This document shows positions 1 through 8,400 of a stretch of DNA of 64,000 bases, in pieces. This DNA comes from JACMLD01 sp039919885. Its GTDB lineage: Bacteria; Bacteroidota; Bacteroidia; Chitinophagales; Chitinophagaceae. Positions within the stretch are counted from its first letter, which is position 1. Every line of letters starts with the position of its first letter. The position numbers were made by a program, and so were the translations under genes. The DNA lies in assembly GCA_039919885.1 (NCBI GenBank), contig JBDSEV010000023.1:1-64000 (forward strand), written 5' to 3'. The notes under the pieces were generated by a model. That model was not told the DNA's origin, did no database searches, and was given only the letters and a program-made list of their open reading frames with translations.

Positions 1-642
1 GCTCCCAAAGGTGCGCAGGGTTTACTTGAACCGGTTATTATCTTCGTACGGGATGAAGTGGCCAAGCCTAACCTGGGCAAAAAACACGAGAAATTTCTAC
101 CGTTCCTGCTTACTATTTTCTTCTTTATCCTTATAAATAACCTGTTCGGTCTGATACCGGGTTCTGCAAATGTTTCGGGAAACATTGCCTTCACCGCTGT
201 ACTGGGGGTGATTGCGTTCATCGTCATTATGTTCAGTACAAACGGTCATTATTGGATGCATATTTTTAATCCGCCCGGCGTACCGCTTGGGGTTAAATTC
301 ATCCTTGTTCCGGTAGAATTTATCAGTGTATTTATTAAGCCCTTTGCCCTTATCATCCGTTTATTTGCAAACATGGTGGCAGGCCACATCATCATCATCT
401 GCCTTATTTCATTGATATTTATTTTCGGCAATATGAGCGCGGCAGCCGGCTGGGCCACCGCACCTTTTTCGCTGGCTTTTACCATATTTATTTATTTTAT
501 TGAAGTGCTGGTCGCTTTTCTGCAGGCATTCATTTTTACGATGCTTACCGCCGTATTTATTGGTCAGGCCATGGAAGGAGACCACGACCATAACGATCAT
601 GAGCACGAAAATGGGTTACCCAATGTGCCGGTAATGGTATAA
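1..642 (+). CDS. atpB: ATP synthase F0 subunit a (C-terminal part)
   Basis: Membrane subunit a of the F1F0 ATP synthase, which forms the proton half-channels against the c-ring. The frame is open from base 1, so the start lies outside the window; the GTG at 58 is internal, because the residues before it (VIIFVRDEVAKPN) already match the family. Visible are several transmembrane helices and the LIIRLFANMVAGH segment carrying the essential arginine of the channel. The C-terminus is a histidine- and aspartate-rich tail (GDHDHNDHEHE), which is common in Bacteroidota. atpE follows after 35 bp, so this is the upstream part of one operon. Confidence 0.97.
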   Translation, partial: APKGAQGLLEPVIIFVRDEVAKPNLGKKHEKFLPFLLTIFFFILINNLFGLIPGSANVSGNIAFTAVLGVIAFIVIMFSTNGHYWMHIFNPPGVPLGVKFILVPVEFISVFIKPFALIIRLFANMVAGHIIIICLISLIFIFGNMSAAAGWATAPFSLAFTIFIYFIEVLVAFLQAFIFTMLTAVFIGQAMEGDHDHNDHEHENGLPNVPVMV

Positions 643-677
643 TGTGTTTTTTTTTCACTTAATATAAAGTCGCAATT

Positions 678-923
678 ATGGATTTAATGACTGTTATTCT
701 TAGCACGCCCCTGGGTAATGCCGGTGGTGCCATTGGCGCCGGACTGGCAGCTGTTGGTGCAGGTATTGGTATTGGCCAAATTGGTAAAGGTGCAGTAGAA
801 GCTATTGCCCGTCAGCCAGAGGCATCGAACGACATCAGGGCCAACATGATTCTTACAGCAGCGCTTGTAGAAGGTGCTGCCCTGTTTGCTATCATCGTGG
901 GCTTTTTGGCGATGGTATTGTAA
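678..923 (+). CDS. atpE: ATP synthase F0 subunit c
   Basis: An 81-residue proteolipid that forms the rotating c-ring. Two transmembrane helices flank a polar loop with the conserved ARQPE (residues 44-48). The glycine-rich GAGIGIG (27-33) packs the inner ring. Glu65 in the second helix is the ion-binding carboxylate. Gln34 is present, but the residue after Glu65 is Gly rather than the Ser/Thr of well-studied sodium-binding rings, so proton coupling is the simpler guess. It lies in the order atpB-E-F-H-A. A 113-bp spacer with stem-loops separates it from atpF. Confidence 0.97.
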   Translation: MDLMTVILSTPLGNAGGAIGAGLAAVGAGIGIGQIGKGAVEAIARQPEASNDIRANMILTAALVEGAALFAIIVGFLAMVL

Positions 924-942
924 TATCATTGTCTAAACGAAC

Positions 943-987
943 AACTGCATCCAATGCAAAGGGCGGAGGATGCAGTTTATTTCCGCC
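943..987 (+). promoter_or_regulatory. alternative stem-loops between atpE and atpF
   Basis: A perfect 10-bp inverted repeat (943-952 with 968-977, loop 15 nt) lies 20 bp after the atpE stop. A second possible stem pairs GGCGGA (962-967), inside the first loop, with TCCGCC (982-987). The two overlap in space, so they probably form one at a time. No U-run follows, so this is not an ordinary terminator. RNA processing or partial attenuation, giving more c-subunit message than downstream subunits, is inferred only. Confidence 0.5.
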
Positions 988-1036
988 TTCGGACAGTATG
1001 CATGAGATACCGGAAACGCTCAAACTTAAATAGGTT

Positions 1037-1531
1037 ATGAAATTACTTCTCCCAGAATTTGGATTACTGATATGGACATTGCTTGCTTTCCTGGTGGTGT
1101 TCTTTGTTTTGAAAAAATTTGCCTGGCCGGCTATTGTTAAAGGCCTGGCCGACAGGGAAAAATCAATTGCAGATGCTTTGTCTACCGCAGAGAAAGTGAA
1201 ACTGGAAATGATGCAGTTGAAAAGTGATAATGAAGAATTACTGGTAAAAGCACGTGAAGAAAGAGCTGCGCTTATTAAAGACGCAAAAGAAATGTCTGAT
1301 AAAATGGTTACCGAAGCGAAGGAGAAAGCCCGCACCGAGTACGACCGCATTGTGGCAGATGCACAATCGGCCATCACCCAGCAGAAAATGGCTGCTATTA
1401 CAGATCTGAAAAACCAGGTAGGCAACCTCGTTATAGAAGTGGCCGAAAAAGTATTGCGCAGGGAACTGGGCAACAAAACGGAACAGCAAAAATATATCAA
1501 AGATCTGGCAGACGAAATAAAACTTAATTAA
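1037..1531 (+). CDS. atpF: ATP synthase F0 subunit b
   Basis: Peripheral-stalk subunit b, 164 residues, the usual length. One N-terminal transmembrane helix (about residues 7-27, ending LKKFAWP) anchors it. The rest is a long charged helix with the heptad character of the dimeric stalk, including REKSIADAL and a run of Lys/Glu-rich turns. It connects subunit a to subunit delta and holds F1 still while the rotor turns. It sits between atpE and atpH on the same strand. No strong Shine-Dalgarno sequence precedes the ATG, as is usual in this phylum. Confidence 0.96.
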   Translation: MKLLLPEFGLLIWTLLAFLVVFFVLKKFAWPAIVKGLADREKSIADALSTAEKVKLEMMQLKSDNEELLVKAREERAALIKDAKEMSDKMVTEAKEKARTEYDRIVADAQSAITQQKMAAITDLKNQVGNLVIEVAEKVLRRELGNKTEQQKYIKDLADEIKLN

Positions 1532-1542
1532 TGCGTAAGTGT

Positions 1543-1592
1543 GAAAATGTGAAAATCACCTAATTCCATCATTTCCATATTTCCACATTTTC
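1543..1592. repeat. intergenic inverted repeat, GAAAATGTG type
   Basis: GAAAATGTG at 1543-1551 is exactly complementary to CACATTTTC at 1584-1592. The arms extend to 13 of 14 matching positions. It fills the 72-bp gap between atpF and atpH without interrupting the operon. A related A/T-rich string (GTGAAAATATGAAAATGTG) occurs at 43990-44031, suggesting a dispersed intergenic repeat family. Confidence 0.5.
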
Positions 1593-1603
1593 AAATTTAA
1601 AAT

Positions 1604-2167
1604 ATGCCCAATCCACGTTTAGCAGGCAGGTATGCAAAAAGTTTGGTTGATTTAGCCGTTGAGCAAAATCAGCTGGAGACCGTATACAAAGACATGCAAT
1701 ATTTACAATCGATTTGTAAGGAGAGTGCCGAGTTTGTAAATATCATGCGCAGTCCTGTTATTAAAGGTGATAAAAAACAGCGTATCCTTGATGCGCTGAC
1801 CGGTGGAAAAATCAGCGACCTCACTTCGCTGTTTAATAAATTGCTGATTAGTAAAGCGCGTGAAGAATACATTCCTGAAATTATTACCGCGTTCATTGAG
1901 CAGTACAATGAAATGAAAGGCATTCATACGGTGAAACTTACTACCGCCACCGCCATCAGCGAAGAATTGAAACAGGCTATTGTTGCAAAAATGAAAACAG
2001 AAACAAGTTTGCAGAACATAGAGCTGGAGACTGCAGTTAAGGAATCACTCATTGGTGGTTTTGTGCTGGAGTTTAATAACAATCTTGTAGACGCCAGCAT
2101 CGAAAGGGATTTGAGGGATATTAAAAAACAGTTTAGCAATAATATTTACATACGGCAGATACGCTAA
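1604..2167 (+). CDS. atpH: ATP synthase F1 subunit delta
   Basis: Subunit delta (OSCP), 187 residues, linking the top of the alpha3beta3 hexamer to the b-stalk. The N-terminal six-helix domain begins with the typical NPRLAGRYAKSLVDLA. The C-terminal part has the family pattern KESLIGGFVLEFNNNLVDASIERDL, which adds the last beta elements and helix. Length and position between atpF and atpA are as expected. No duplication or truncation is visible. Confidence 0.95.
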   Translation: MPNPRLAGRYAKSLVDLAVEQNQLETVYKDMQYLQSICKESAEFVNIMRSPVIKGDKKQRILDALTGGKISDLTSLFNKLLISKAREEYIPEIITAFIEQYNEMKGIHTVKLTTATAISEELKQAIVAKMKTETSLQNIELETAVKESLIGGFVLEFNNNLVDASIERDLRDIKKQFSNNIYIRQIR

Positions 2168-2271
2168 ACACCACTTTACTTGCAATTAGCGATTGCCACG
2201 GAACAGGAGTACAATTCGTTTCATTATATTTTTTAAACATTCCGGCTGAAGCCGGCGATAAATAAAACATC

Positions 2272-3849
2272 ATGGCAGAAATTAAACCAGATGAAATATC
2301 TGCGATACTGCGCCAGCAACTGGGCAACTTCAATGCAGGTGCCGAACTGGAAGAAGTAGGTACGGTATTACAGGTGGGCGATGGTATTGCCCGCGTCTAT
2401 GGCCTCAACAATGTACGTTCGGGTGAACTGGTTGAGTTTGAAACCGGTGTTAAAGCAATTGCGCTTAACCTGGAAGAAGACAATGTGGGTGTGGTATTGA
2501 TGGGTGATAGCGCTGGCATTAAAGAAGGTGCCAAAGTACGCCGTACCGGTAAAATTGCGTCTATCCTTGTAGGCGATGGTCTTGCCGGACGTGTTATCAA
2601 TATGCTGGGTGACCCGATTGACGGTAAGGGACCCATTGCAGGCGAATTGTATGAAATGCCGCTGGAGCGCAAGGCCCCGGGCGTTATCTTCCGTGAGCCG
2701 GTGAAAGAACCTTTACAAACTGGTATCAAAGCGATTGATGCAATGATTCCGATTGGCCGCGGGCAGCGGGAATTGGTAATTGGTGATCGCCAGACCGGTA
2801 AAACTGCTATTTGCGTAGATACCATCATCAACCAGAAAGAATTTCATGCAGCAGGTAAAACTGTTTATTGTATATATGTAGCCATCGGCCAGAAAGCGTC
2901 CACAATTGCGGGTGTAATGAAAACGCTGGAAGAAAACGGCGCTATGGCATACACTACTATTGTTGCCGCCTCCGCGTCTGACCCTGCACCACAGCAGTTC
3001 TATGCGCCATTTGCGGGAGCTGCCATTGGCGAATTCTTCCGTGATACCGGCCGTCCTGCGTTGATTATTTATGATGATTTGTCGAAACAGGCGGTGGCTT
3101 ACCGTGAAGTGTCATTGTTATTGCGCCGTCCGCCCGGACGCGAAGCTTACCCTGGTGATGTATTTTATCTCCACAGCCGTTTGCTGGAGCGTGCGGCCAA
3201 GGTAATTGCCAAAGATGATGTGGCCAGGAAAATGAATGACCTGCCCGAGTCTATTAAACACCTGGTTAAAGGCGGTGGTTCATTAACAGCTTTGCCCATC
3301 ATTGAAACACAGGCAGGCGACGTATCTGCCTACATACCTACCAACGTTATTTCTATTACAGACGGGCAGATATTCCTGGAGGGTAACTTGTTTAACGCCG
3401 GTATCCGCCCCGCAATTAACGTAGGTATCTCCGTTAGTAGGGTGGGTGGTAATGCGCAGATTAAATCTATGAAGAAAGTGGCTGGTACACTTAAACTCGA
3501 CCAGGCCCTTTACCGGGAGCTGGAAGCATTTTCCAAATTCGGTGGCGACCTGGATGCTGCTACCAAAAATGTAATTGATAAAGGTGCACGCAACGTAGAA
3601 ATATTAAAACAGCTGCAATACTCACCGATGTCGGTGGAAAAACAAGTGGCTATTATATACCTGGGTACACAAGGGTTACTGAGAGATGTAGCAGTAAAAA
3701 ATGTGAAAGCCTTTGAAGAGCATTTTTTGGTGGAGATGGAAAATAAACTGCCCGATGTATTGGCGGATTTTAAGAAAGGCAACCTGGGTGACGATAATAT
3801 TAAACGTATGGTTGATCTTGCAAAAAATGTTATACCAGCTTATAAATAA
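2272..3849 (+). CDS. atpA: ATP synthase F1 subunit alpha
   Basis: Alpha subunit of the F1 catalytic hexamer, 525 residues. The order is an N-terminal beta-barrel, a nucleotide-binding domain with P-loop GDRQTGKTA (from about residue 171), and a helical C-terminal domain. The conserved SVSRVGGNAQIKSM (about 388-401) supplies the arginine that reaches into the catalytic site on beta. Alpha sites bind but do not hydrolyse nucleotide. The gene is followed directly by a strong terminator. The gamma gene (atpG), usually next in this operon type, is absent here and must be elsewhere, as must atpD and atpC. Confidence 0.97.
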   Translation: MAEIKPDEISAILRQQLGNFNAGAELEEVGTVLQVGDGIARVYGLNNVRSGELVEFETGVKAIALNLEEDNVGVVLMGDSAGIKEGAKVRRTGKIASILVGDGLAGRVINMLGDPIDGKGPIAGELYEMPLERKAPGVIFREPVKEPLQTGIKAIDAMIPIGRGQRELVIGDRQTGKTAICVDTIINQKEFHAAGKTVYCIYVAIGQKASTIAGVMKTLEENGAMAYTTIVAASASDPAPQQFYAPFAGAAIGEFFRDTGRPALIIYDDLSKQAVAYREVSLLLRRPPGREAYPGDVFYLHSRLLERAAKVIAKDDVARKMNDLPESIKHLVKGGGSLTALPIIETQAGDVSAYIPTNVISITDGQIFLEGNLFNAGIRPAINVGISVSRVGGNAQIKSMKKVAGTLKLDQALYRELEAFSKFGGDLDAATKNVIDKGARNVEILKQLQYSPMSVEKQVAIIYLGTQGLLRDVAVKNVKAFEEHFLVEMENKLPDVLADFKKGNLGDDNIKRMVDLAKNVIPAYK

Positions 3850-3871
3850 GTAAGTTATATGAATTTTTCAG

Positions 3872-3904
3872 AAAAGCGAACCCCCTGTGGTTCGCTTTTT
3901 TTTG
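3872..3904 (+). terminator. intrinsic terminator after atpA
   Basis: An 11-bp perfect stem (3872-3882 with 3889-3899) with a 6-nt loop and a U-run at 3896-3904, starting 22 bp after the atpA stop. It closes the ATP synthase operon. Confidence 0.9.
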
Positions 3905-4203
3905 TTCCGTTAAACGATGATGTAGTGCCACTTATCGAAAGAAACGGATGACCCGGCGAAAAAAAAAACGATAATTTTTTTGAAACACTTGCATCTTCGG
4001 AATTTACGGTTAATCTTTGTGTCACCGGGTAACGCACCCGAACAACCCTAGCCAATTCCTCCAGATTACCGTACCCCAATCTCCTCCAACTAAATTTTAT
4101 TTGAGTTTTATAGCATCTTCCAATTTCCTGGAAAAGTCATCCTGATTTTCTTCCAATCCTGTGCCCGTACAACACAATTACCCTCCCCTTTAAAATGTAC
4201 TTT
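3905..4203 (+). promoter_or_regulatory. intergenic region with a possible Bacteroidota promoter
   Basis: About 300 bp without a gene. A TTG at 3989-3991, a 19-bp spacer and TAATCTTTG at 4011-4019 resemble the TTTG-N19-TAnnTTTG promoter, with one extra base inside the -7 box. Transcription would start near 4025 and leave a leader of about 180 nt before the secreted-protein gene. The match is imperfect. Confidence 0.35.
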
Positions 4204-5544
4204 ATGAAACTTTTGTACCCCACGCTTACCTTGAATGCTTTTATTAACCGGTTGATCAAAGCAGGTGTAGCAATATTATTACTGGTTACTGCTTTTTCTT
4301 CTGCAGCCCGTGCACAGACAACACAGGAACTGGTGTTTAAAAACGCCACCCTGCAAGCTGGCTTACCCGGCGCAGATGGTTCCGTTTACCGCTTCCCAGG
4401 TGTAATTGCGGGTATGGATGCCCTGGTAACAATTAATGGTCGTTCTTCTGAAATGGTGCAACTGCTTTCTATAGATTTAACCACTACCGGCTTCGAAAAA
4501 TCTTTTCAACCCCAAGTTACTTATGGCAACAACACAAGTCCTGCTGGCGATACAGATTGGTGGATGGAATTCCAGGTATCTTTTGTACATGCGCTCACAA
4601 ATACACCTGCCAATGTTAGCGCATTCGACGTTACAGGGCTTGATATTGATGGTAACAATGATAAAATACATGAATACCAGACTTACTATGGTATGAAAGC
4701 ATATACCCTCGAAAATAATTCTGTTTTGAATATTTCAAATATGCAGGAAGCGGTGGATGGTAAGATGACAACCATGGGTAAAATTTTTGAAGGGCCGGTT
4801 GCCAATTACACTAATATAGATACGAATGCTACTACAGTAATGGCGACCAGTTCTTATGTAAATACAAATTCATTCAGGATTCGTACGGGCGCAAAAAGTA
4901 CCGGCGTCAGTGGTGCAGCAGACCGCATGTATTCTCTTTGGTTTAAAGCTTTTGCCTATCAGACAGGAGTGACCAGTTTTCTGCCGGTAACACTGGTTAA
5001 CTGGAGTGCCGTGTATACCAATAATAATATCGCGTTAAGGTGGACAACTACCTCAGAAAAAAATGCCAGCCATTTTATAATTGAAAGAAGTTTTGATGGT
5101 GTAGAATATTCAGACGCTGCCATGTTATTTGCTGTAGGTAACAGCGCTATCAGCAATGATTATTCATTCAATGACAAGGTGCCCGCCGGGAACAGGGGTG
5201 TTATTTATTACCGGCTTAAAATGACGGATATGGACGGACGTACAAAAACATCTGCAGTACGGATTGTACGCATCGGAAAGCCGGTTGACGGAGTGAAAAT
5301 ACTGGCCTATCCCAACCCGGTTGTAAACGATGTGCGGATTACGGTGCCGCAAAGCTGGCAGGGCAAAACTATCAGTTACCAGTTAACCAATGCCAGTGGC
5401 CAGGTGGTAAAATCATACACAGTGCAGTTTGCCGGCCAAACAGAAACAATGGCCATGGCGCAGGTACCCGCCGGCATCTATGTAGTGCGTGTTATCAATG
5501 GAAATGAAACAGCTGTTCAATCTATAGTGAAGTCGAACAAGTAA
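4204..5544 (+). CDS. secreted protein with T9SS type A sorting domain
   Basis: A 446-residue exported protein of unknown function. The ATG at 4204 (MKLLYP) is preferred to the ATG three codons upstream. A hydrophobic signal peptide ends near ARAQ. The first 260 residues resemble no family I recognise; they are rich in Asn, Thr and aromatic residues, as in extracellular beta proteins. From about residue 265 (LVNWSAVYTNNNIALRWTT) comes the fibronectin-like stretch often found before T9SS tails, with the usual FIIERSFDG. The final 80 residues (ILAYPNPVVNDVRITV onward) are a T9SS type A sorting domain, so the mature protein should be secreted or surface-attached. Confidence 0.85.
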   Translation: MKLLYPTLTLNAFINRLIKAGVAILLLVTAFSSAARAQTTQELVFKNATLQAGLPGADGSVYRFPGVIAGMDALVTINGRSSEMVQLLSIDLTTTGFEKSFQPQVTYGNNTSPAGDTDWWMEFQVSFVHALTNTPANVSAFDVTGLDIDGNNDKIHEYQTYYGMKAYTLENNSVLNISNMQEAVDGKMTTMGKIFEGPVANYTNIDTNATTVMATSSYVNTNSFRIRTGAKSTGVSGAADRMYSLWFKAFAYQTGVTSFLPVTLVNWSAVYTNNNIALRWTTTSEKNASHFIIERSFDGVEYSDAAMLFAVGNSAISNDYSFNDKVPAGNRGVIYYRLKMTDMDGRTKTSAVRIVRIGKPVDGVKILAYPNPVVNDVRITVPQSWQGKTISYQLTNASGQVVKSYTVQFAGQTETMAMAQVPAGIYVVRVINGNETAVQSIVKSNK

Positions 5545-5552
5545 GAATTTAG

Positions 5553-5604
5553 TTTTAAAGGGTACGATCAACAACGCCCTGTTTTTCTAAACGGGGCTCA
5601 TTTT
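5553..5604 (+). terminator. terminator, first copy of a duplicated unit
   Basis: A 26-bp leader (5553-5578) runs into a 9-bp stem (5576-5584 with 5589-5597, one G-U pair) with loop TTCT and a short T-run at 5601-5604. It lies just after the secreted-protein stop. The same leader recurs exactly at 5649-5674. Confidence 0.7.
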
Positions 5605-5648
5605 AACAGATTGCTGGTTACCGGCATCAACATATTCGGAACGATTTA

Positions 5649-5704
5649 TTTTAAAGGGTACGATCAACAACGCCGGGCATTTCTATGCCTGGCTTTTGTT
5701 TTTT
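5649..5704 (+). terminator. terminator, second copy of a duplicated unit
   Basis: The identical 26-bp leader (5649-5674) is followed by a different 9-bp stem (5672-5680 with 5685-5693, one G-U pair) that keeps the TTCT loop, then a long T-rich tract. Stem bases differ between copies while pairing is kept, which is compensatory change. This copy has the better U-run. Confidence 0.75.
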
Positions 5705-6092
5705 ATACCCGTGCTTTGTCGGTTGGGTTTGGGCAAGGTCCGGAATTGTTTAAGCCCATTTTTTTGAGCTTGTAATTGCATAACCTTTAAGAAGCCTGAA
5801 GCCTTTGCCTTCGCGGTTTATTACTTTTTTCTTTTTTAAAAAAAGGGGGATGACGAACGAGCATCGGATATGATTTGTGCAACAAGGAAGCACCATTAGA
5901 CAGTATAATGGGCGCAAAATAGGCAGGTTCCCCAGCGCCTTCAAGTGGCGCTGTTTACATGCAACAAACCCCTTACGGGTGGGTGACCGGCACCCGGGGT
6001 TGCTTACCAGCCGAGAAAGGCAGGATTAGCAACTCCTTAAAAGTTTTTGGTTTATAAAATAAACTACTTTACATTTATATAAATTTACGGTC
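5705..6092 (+). other. non-coding region with GC-rich structured segment
   Basis: No convincing gene. Positions 5911-6035 form a dense block of potential pairings. AGCGCC (5934-5939) can pair with GGCGCT (5947-5952) or, in part, with GGCGC (5911-5915). GGGTG and CACCC form a small stem inside a larger GCAAC/GTTGC and CCC/GGG stem (about 5961-6004). GGCAGG occurs at both ends (5922 and 6019). It sits directly upstream of a TonB-dependent receptor gene, where leader riboswitches are common, but I cannot match it to a known class. Confidence 0.4.
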
Positions 6093-8336
6093 GTGAAACA
6101 GCTATTCTTTATATTTAACCTTATCCTTTTATCCAGGCTTACGATGGCCCAGGTGCTTATTTCAGGAAAAATAAAGGACGCCAAAGGCCGGCCGGTACAA
6201 GGGGCCAGCATTGCCTTAAAAGACTCCTATGACGGTGCTACGTCCGACTCAACAGGTCATTTTAATTTTAAAACAACTGAAAAAGGCGCCCGGCTGCTTA
6301 CTGTTAGTTCCATTGGTTTTAGGGCTTTTGAACAGGCTATTACCATTGCGGATGGCCCCATCCTGGTGGATGTGCCGCTGAAGGAAGAACCCAACGAGTT
6401 GAAAGCCGTCATAATCACAGCTGGTTCGTTTGCTGCCGGCGATTCTAAAAGAGGTGCCGTAATGAGTTCGCTGGATATTGCTACTACCGCGGGGTCTAAT
6501 GCAGACATTACGGCCGCTTTAAAAACCCTTCCGGGTGCACAACAAGTGGGGGAACAGGAAGGCTTGTTTGTACGTGGCGGAGCTGGTTATGAGGCGAAGC
6601 AATACATAGACGGAACGCTTGTAAACAATCCCTATAATACCAGTGTGCCCGACATTGCACAGCGTGGCCGGTTTTCGCCCTTTTTGTTTAAGGGAACGGT
6701 ATTTAGCACGGGTGGTTATTCAGCTTTGTACGGCCAGGCCCTCTCTTCTGTTTTACTGCTTGAGTCGATTGACTTGCCTGAAAAATCAGAAGTGGATGCA
6801 ACACTCTCTCCTTTATTTGTTGGCCTGGGTACGCAACAATTGGCGAAAGACAAAAAGTCTTCCTGGGGCATAAACTACGGCTATACAAACGTGGGCTTAT
6901 ATTTTAATGCAGTAAAACAGACGCCTGATTATTTTAAAGTACCCCAGTTTCATTCGGGCGATGCCAACTTCCGGTTTAAAACCAAACGGGGCGGTATGGT
7001 TAAATACTATACTACATTCGCCCACAGTACACTTGGTTTACGCAGGCCGGATATTGACAGCAGCTATTTGAAAAATGCGTTTGATGTACGAAACAATAAC
7101 TGGTACAATAACCTTAGCTGGAGAGAGTATCTGGGTAAAGGATGGAAGATGACGCTGGGTACTGGGTACAGTACCAATAAAGACAATCTCCTGTTGCAGG
7201 TGCAGGATGCCGGCAATAAGCAAAAAGTATTTAGCAATGCAGTGTACTGGATGAACGGAAAAAATGTTTCCCTGGTAAACCGACAAGATTTAGCGCAGGT
7301 AAAAGCGGTGTTTGATAAAAAACTTGGCGCCATTAGCTCCATTCGTTTTGGCGGCGAATACCAGCACGCTTACAACACAACACGCTATAATGATACGCTG
7401 CGTAAATTAATTGATAATTATAGTGCGGCATTTGCAGAATCAGATATTTTTATCACCAATGCGTTGGCGGCTAAAATAGGCCTCCGGGCAGAATACACTT
7501 CAGTCATCAATAAAGCTGCTATTGCACCGCGTCTTTCACTCGCATACAAAACAGGCAAAGACGGCCAGGTGTCTGTTGCATACGGCGTATTTTATCAGAA
7601 GCCCGAAAACCAGCAACTTTTTTATACAAATCAACTGGGTTTTACCAAAGCCACCCATTACATCATCAACTACCAGAAGATGACAATAGAACGGGTATTC
7701 AGGGTAGAAGCGTATTACAAAAAGTACGATGATTTAATAAAAACAATTCCCAATAATTACTATTATTCTAACTACAATAATGCTGGCAGCGGTTATGCCA
7801 GGGGCATTGAAATTTTCTGGCGGGATAAAAAATCAATTCAAAACTTTGACTACTGGATAAGTTATTCTTTCCTGGATACCAAACGTGATTACCTCAATTT
7901 TACGGAACAGCTGACACCCAATTTTGCCGCCAAACACACTGCTTCGCTGGTAATGAAACGATTTTTTACGAAAATAAAAACGGGATTTAATTTCACCTAC
8001 AGTTACGCAACCGGCAGGCCCTATTATAATTTTCTTATCAGCAACGGCAACAAATATTATATCGCCGACCAGGGCAAGGCAAAAGATTTTAATTCGCTCA
8101 ACTTTAGTATGGAGTATGTGCCGTCCGTAGGTAAAACCAATGCCAAATCTTTTGTTGTCTGGTTTGCCAGCATCAGTAATATACTTGGCTACAATGCGGT
8201 GTACGGGTATAATTATTCATACAATGGCATGATAAAACAACCCATAATACCCACCGCAAACCGTTTTTATTTTATCGGGTGTTTTATTAGCTGGGGTGTA
8301 GACAGAACACAGGATGCCATTAATAATAATTTATAA
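6093..8336 (+). CDS. TonB-dependent receptor with carboxypeptidase-regulatory-like domain
   Basis: An outer-membrane active-transport channel of 747 residues, starting at GTG. After the signal peptide (ending near TMAQ) comes a carboxypeptidase-D-regulatory-like beta-sandwich (about 21-105, with GKIKDAKGRPVQGASIAL). The plug domain follows (about 120-230, with LFVRGGAGYEAKQYIDG). The remainder is a 22-strand-type barrel rich in aromatic and Asn residues. Unlike SusC proteins it is short and no SusD gene is next to it, so the ligand is more likely a siderophore, cofactor or metal complex than a glycan. This is inferred; no substrate-defining gene adjoins it. Confidence 0.88.
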   Translation: MKQLFFIFNLILLSRLTMAQVLISGKIKDAKGRPVQGASIALKDSYDGATSDSTGHFNFKTTEKGARLLTVSSIGFRAFEQAITIADGPILVDVPLKEEPNELKAVIITAGSFAAGDSKRGAVMSSLDIATTAGSNADITAALKTLPGAQQVGEQEGLFVRGGAGYEAKQYIDGTLVNNPYNTSVPDIAQRGRFSPFLFKGTVFSTGGYSALYGQALSSVLLLESIDLPEKSEVDATLSPLFVGLGTQQLAKDKKSSWGINYGYTNVGLYFNAVKQTPDYFKVPQFHSGDANFRFKTKRGGMVKYYTTFAHSTLGLRRPDIDSSYLKNAFDVRNNNWYNNLSWREYLGKGWKMTLGTGYSTNKDNLLLQVQDAGNKQKVFSNAVYWMNGKNVSLVNRQDLAQVKAVFDKKLGAISSIRFGGEYQHAYNTTRYNDTLRKLIDNYSAAFAESDIFITNALAAKIGLRAEYTSVINKAAIAPRLSLAYKTGKDGQVSVAYGVFYQKPENQQLFYTNQLGFTKATHYIINYQKMTIERVFRVEAYYKKYDDLIKTIPNNYYYSNYNNAGSGYARGIEIFWRDKKSIQNFDYWISYSFLDTKRDYLNFTEQLTPNFAAKHTASLVMKRFFTKIKTGFNFTYSYATGRPYYNFLISNGNKYYIADQGKAKDFNSLNFSMEYVPSVGKTNAKSFVVWFASISNILGYNAVYGYNYSYNGMIKQPIIPTANRFYFIGCFISWGVDRTQDAINNNL

Positions 8337-8400
8337 AACCTATTCAATAAAAAATTTTACGTCTCAAATAATATCAAACAATCATTCTAAATCATCATTT

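Noticed and set aside
58..642. GTG 58 as the start of atpB
   Set aside because: Codons before it continue the conserved subunit a sequence, so the gene begins upstream of the window.
5911..6035. Cobalamin-riboswitch-like signal on the minus strand
   Set aside because: The reverse strand reads GGGGAACCTGCC and GCCACTTGAAGGC, partly like a B12 box and core. However it matches only about 11 of 15 box positions, lacks the usual GGTGxAAxTCC core, and would face away from the receptor gene into terminators.
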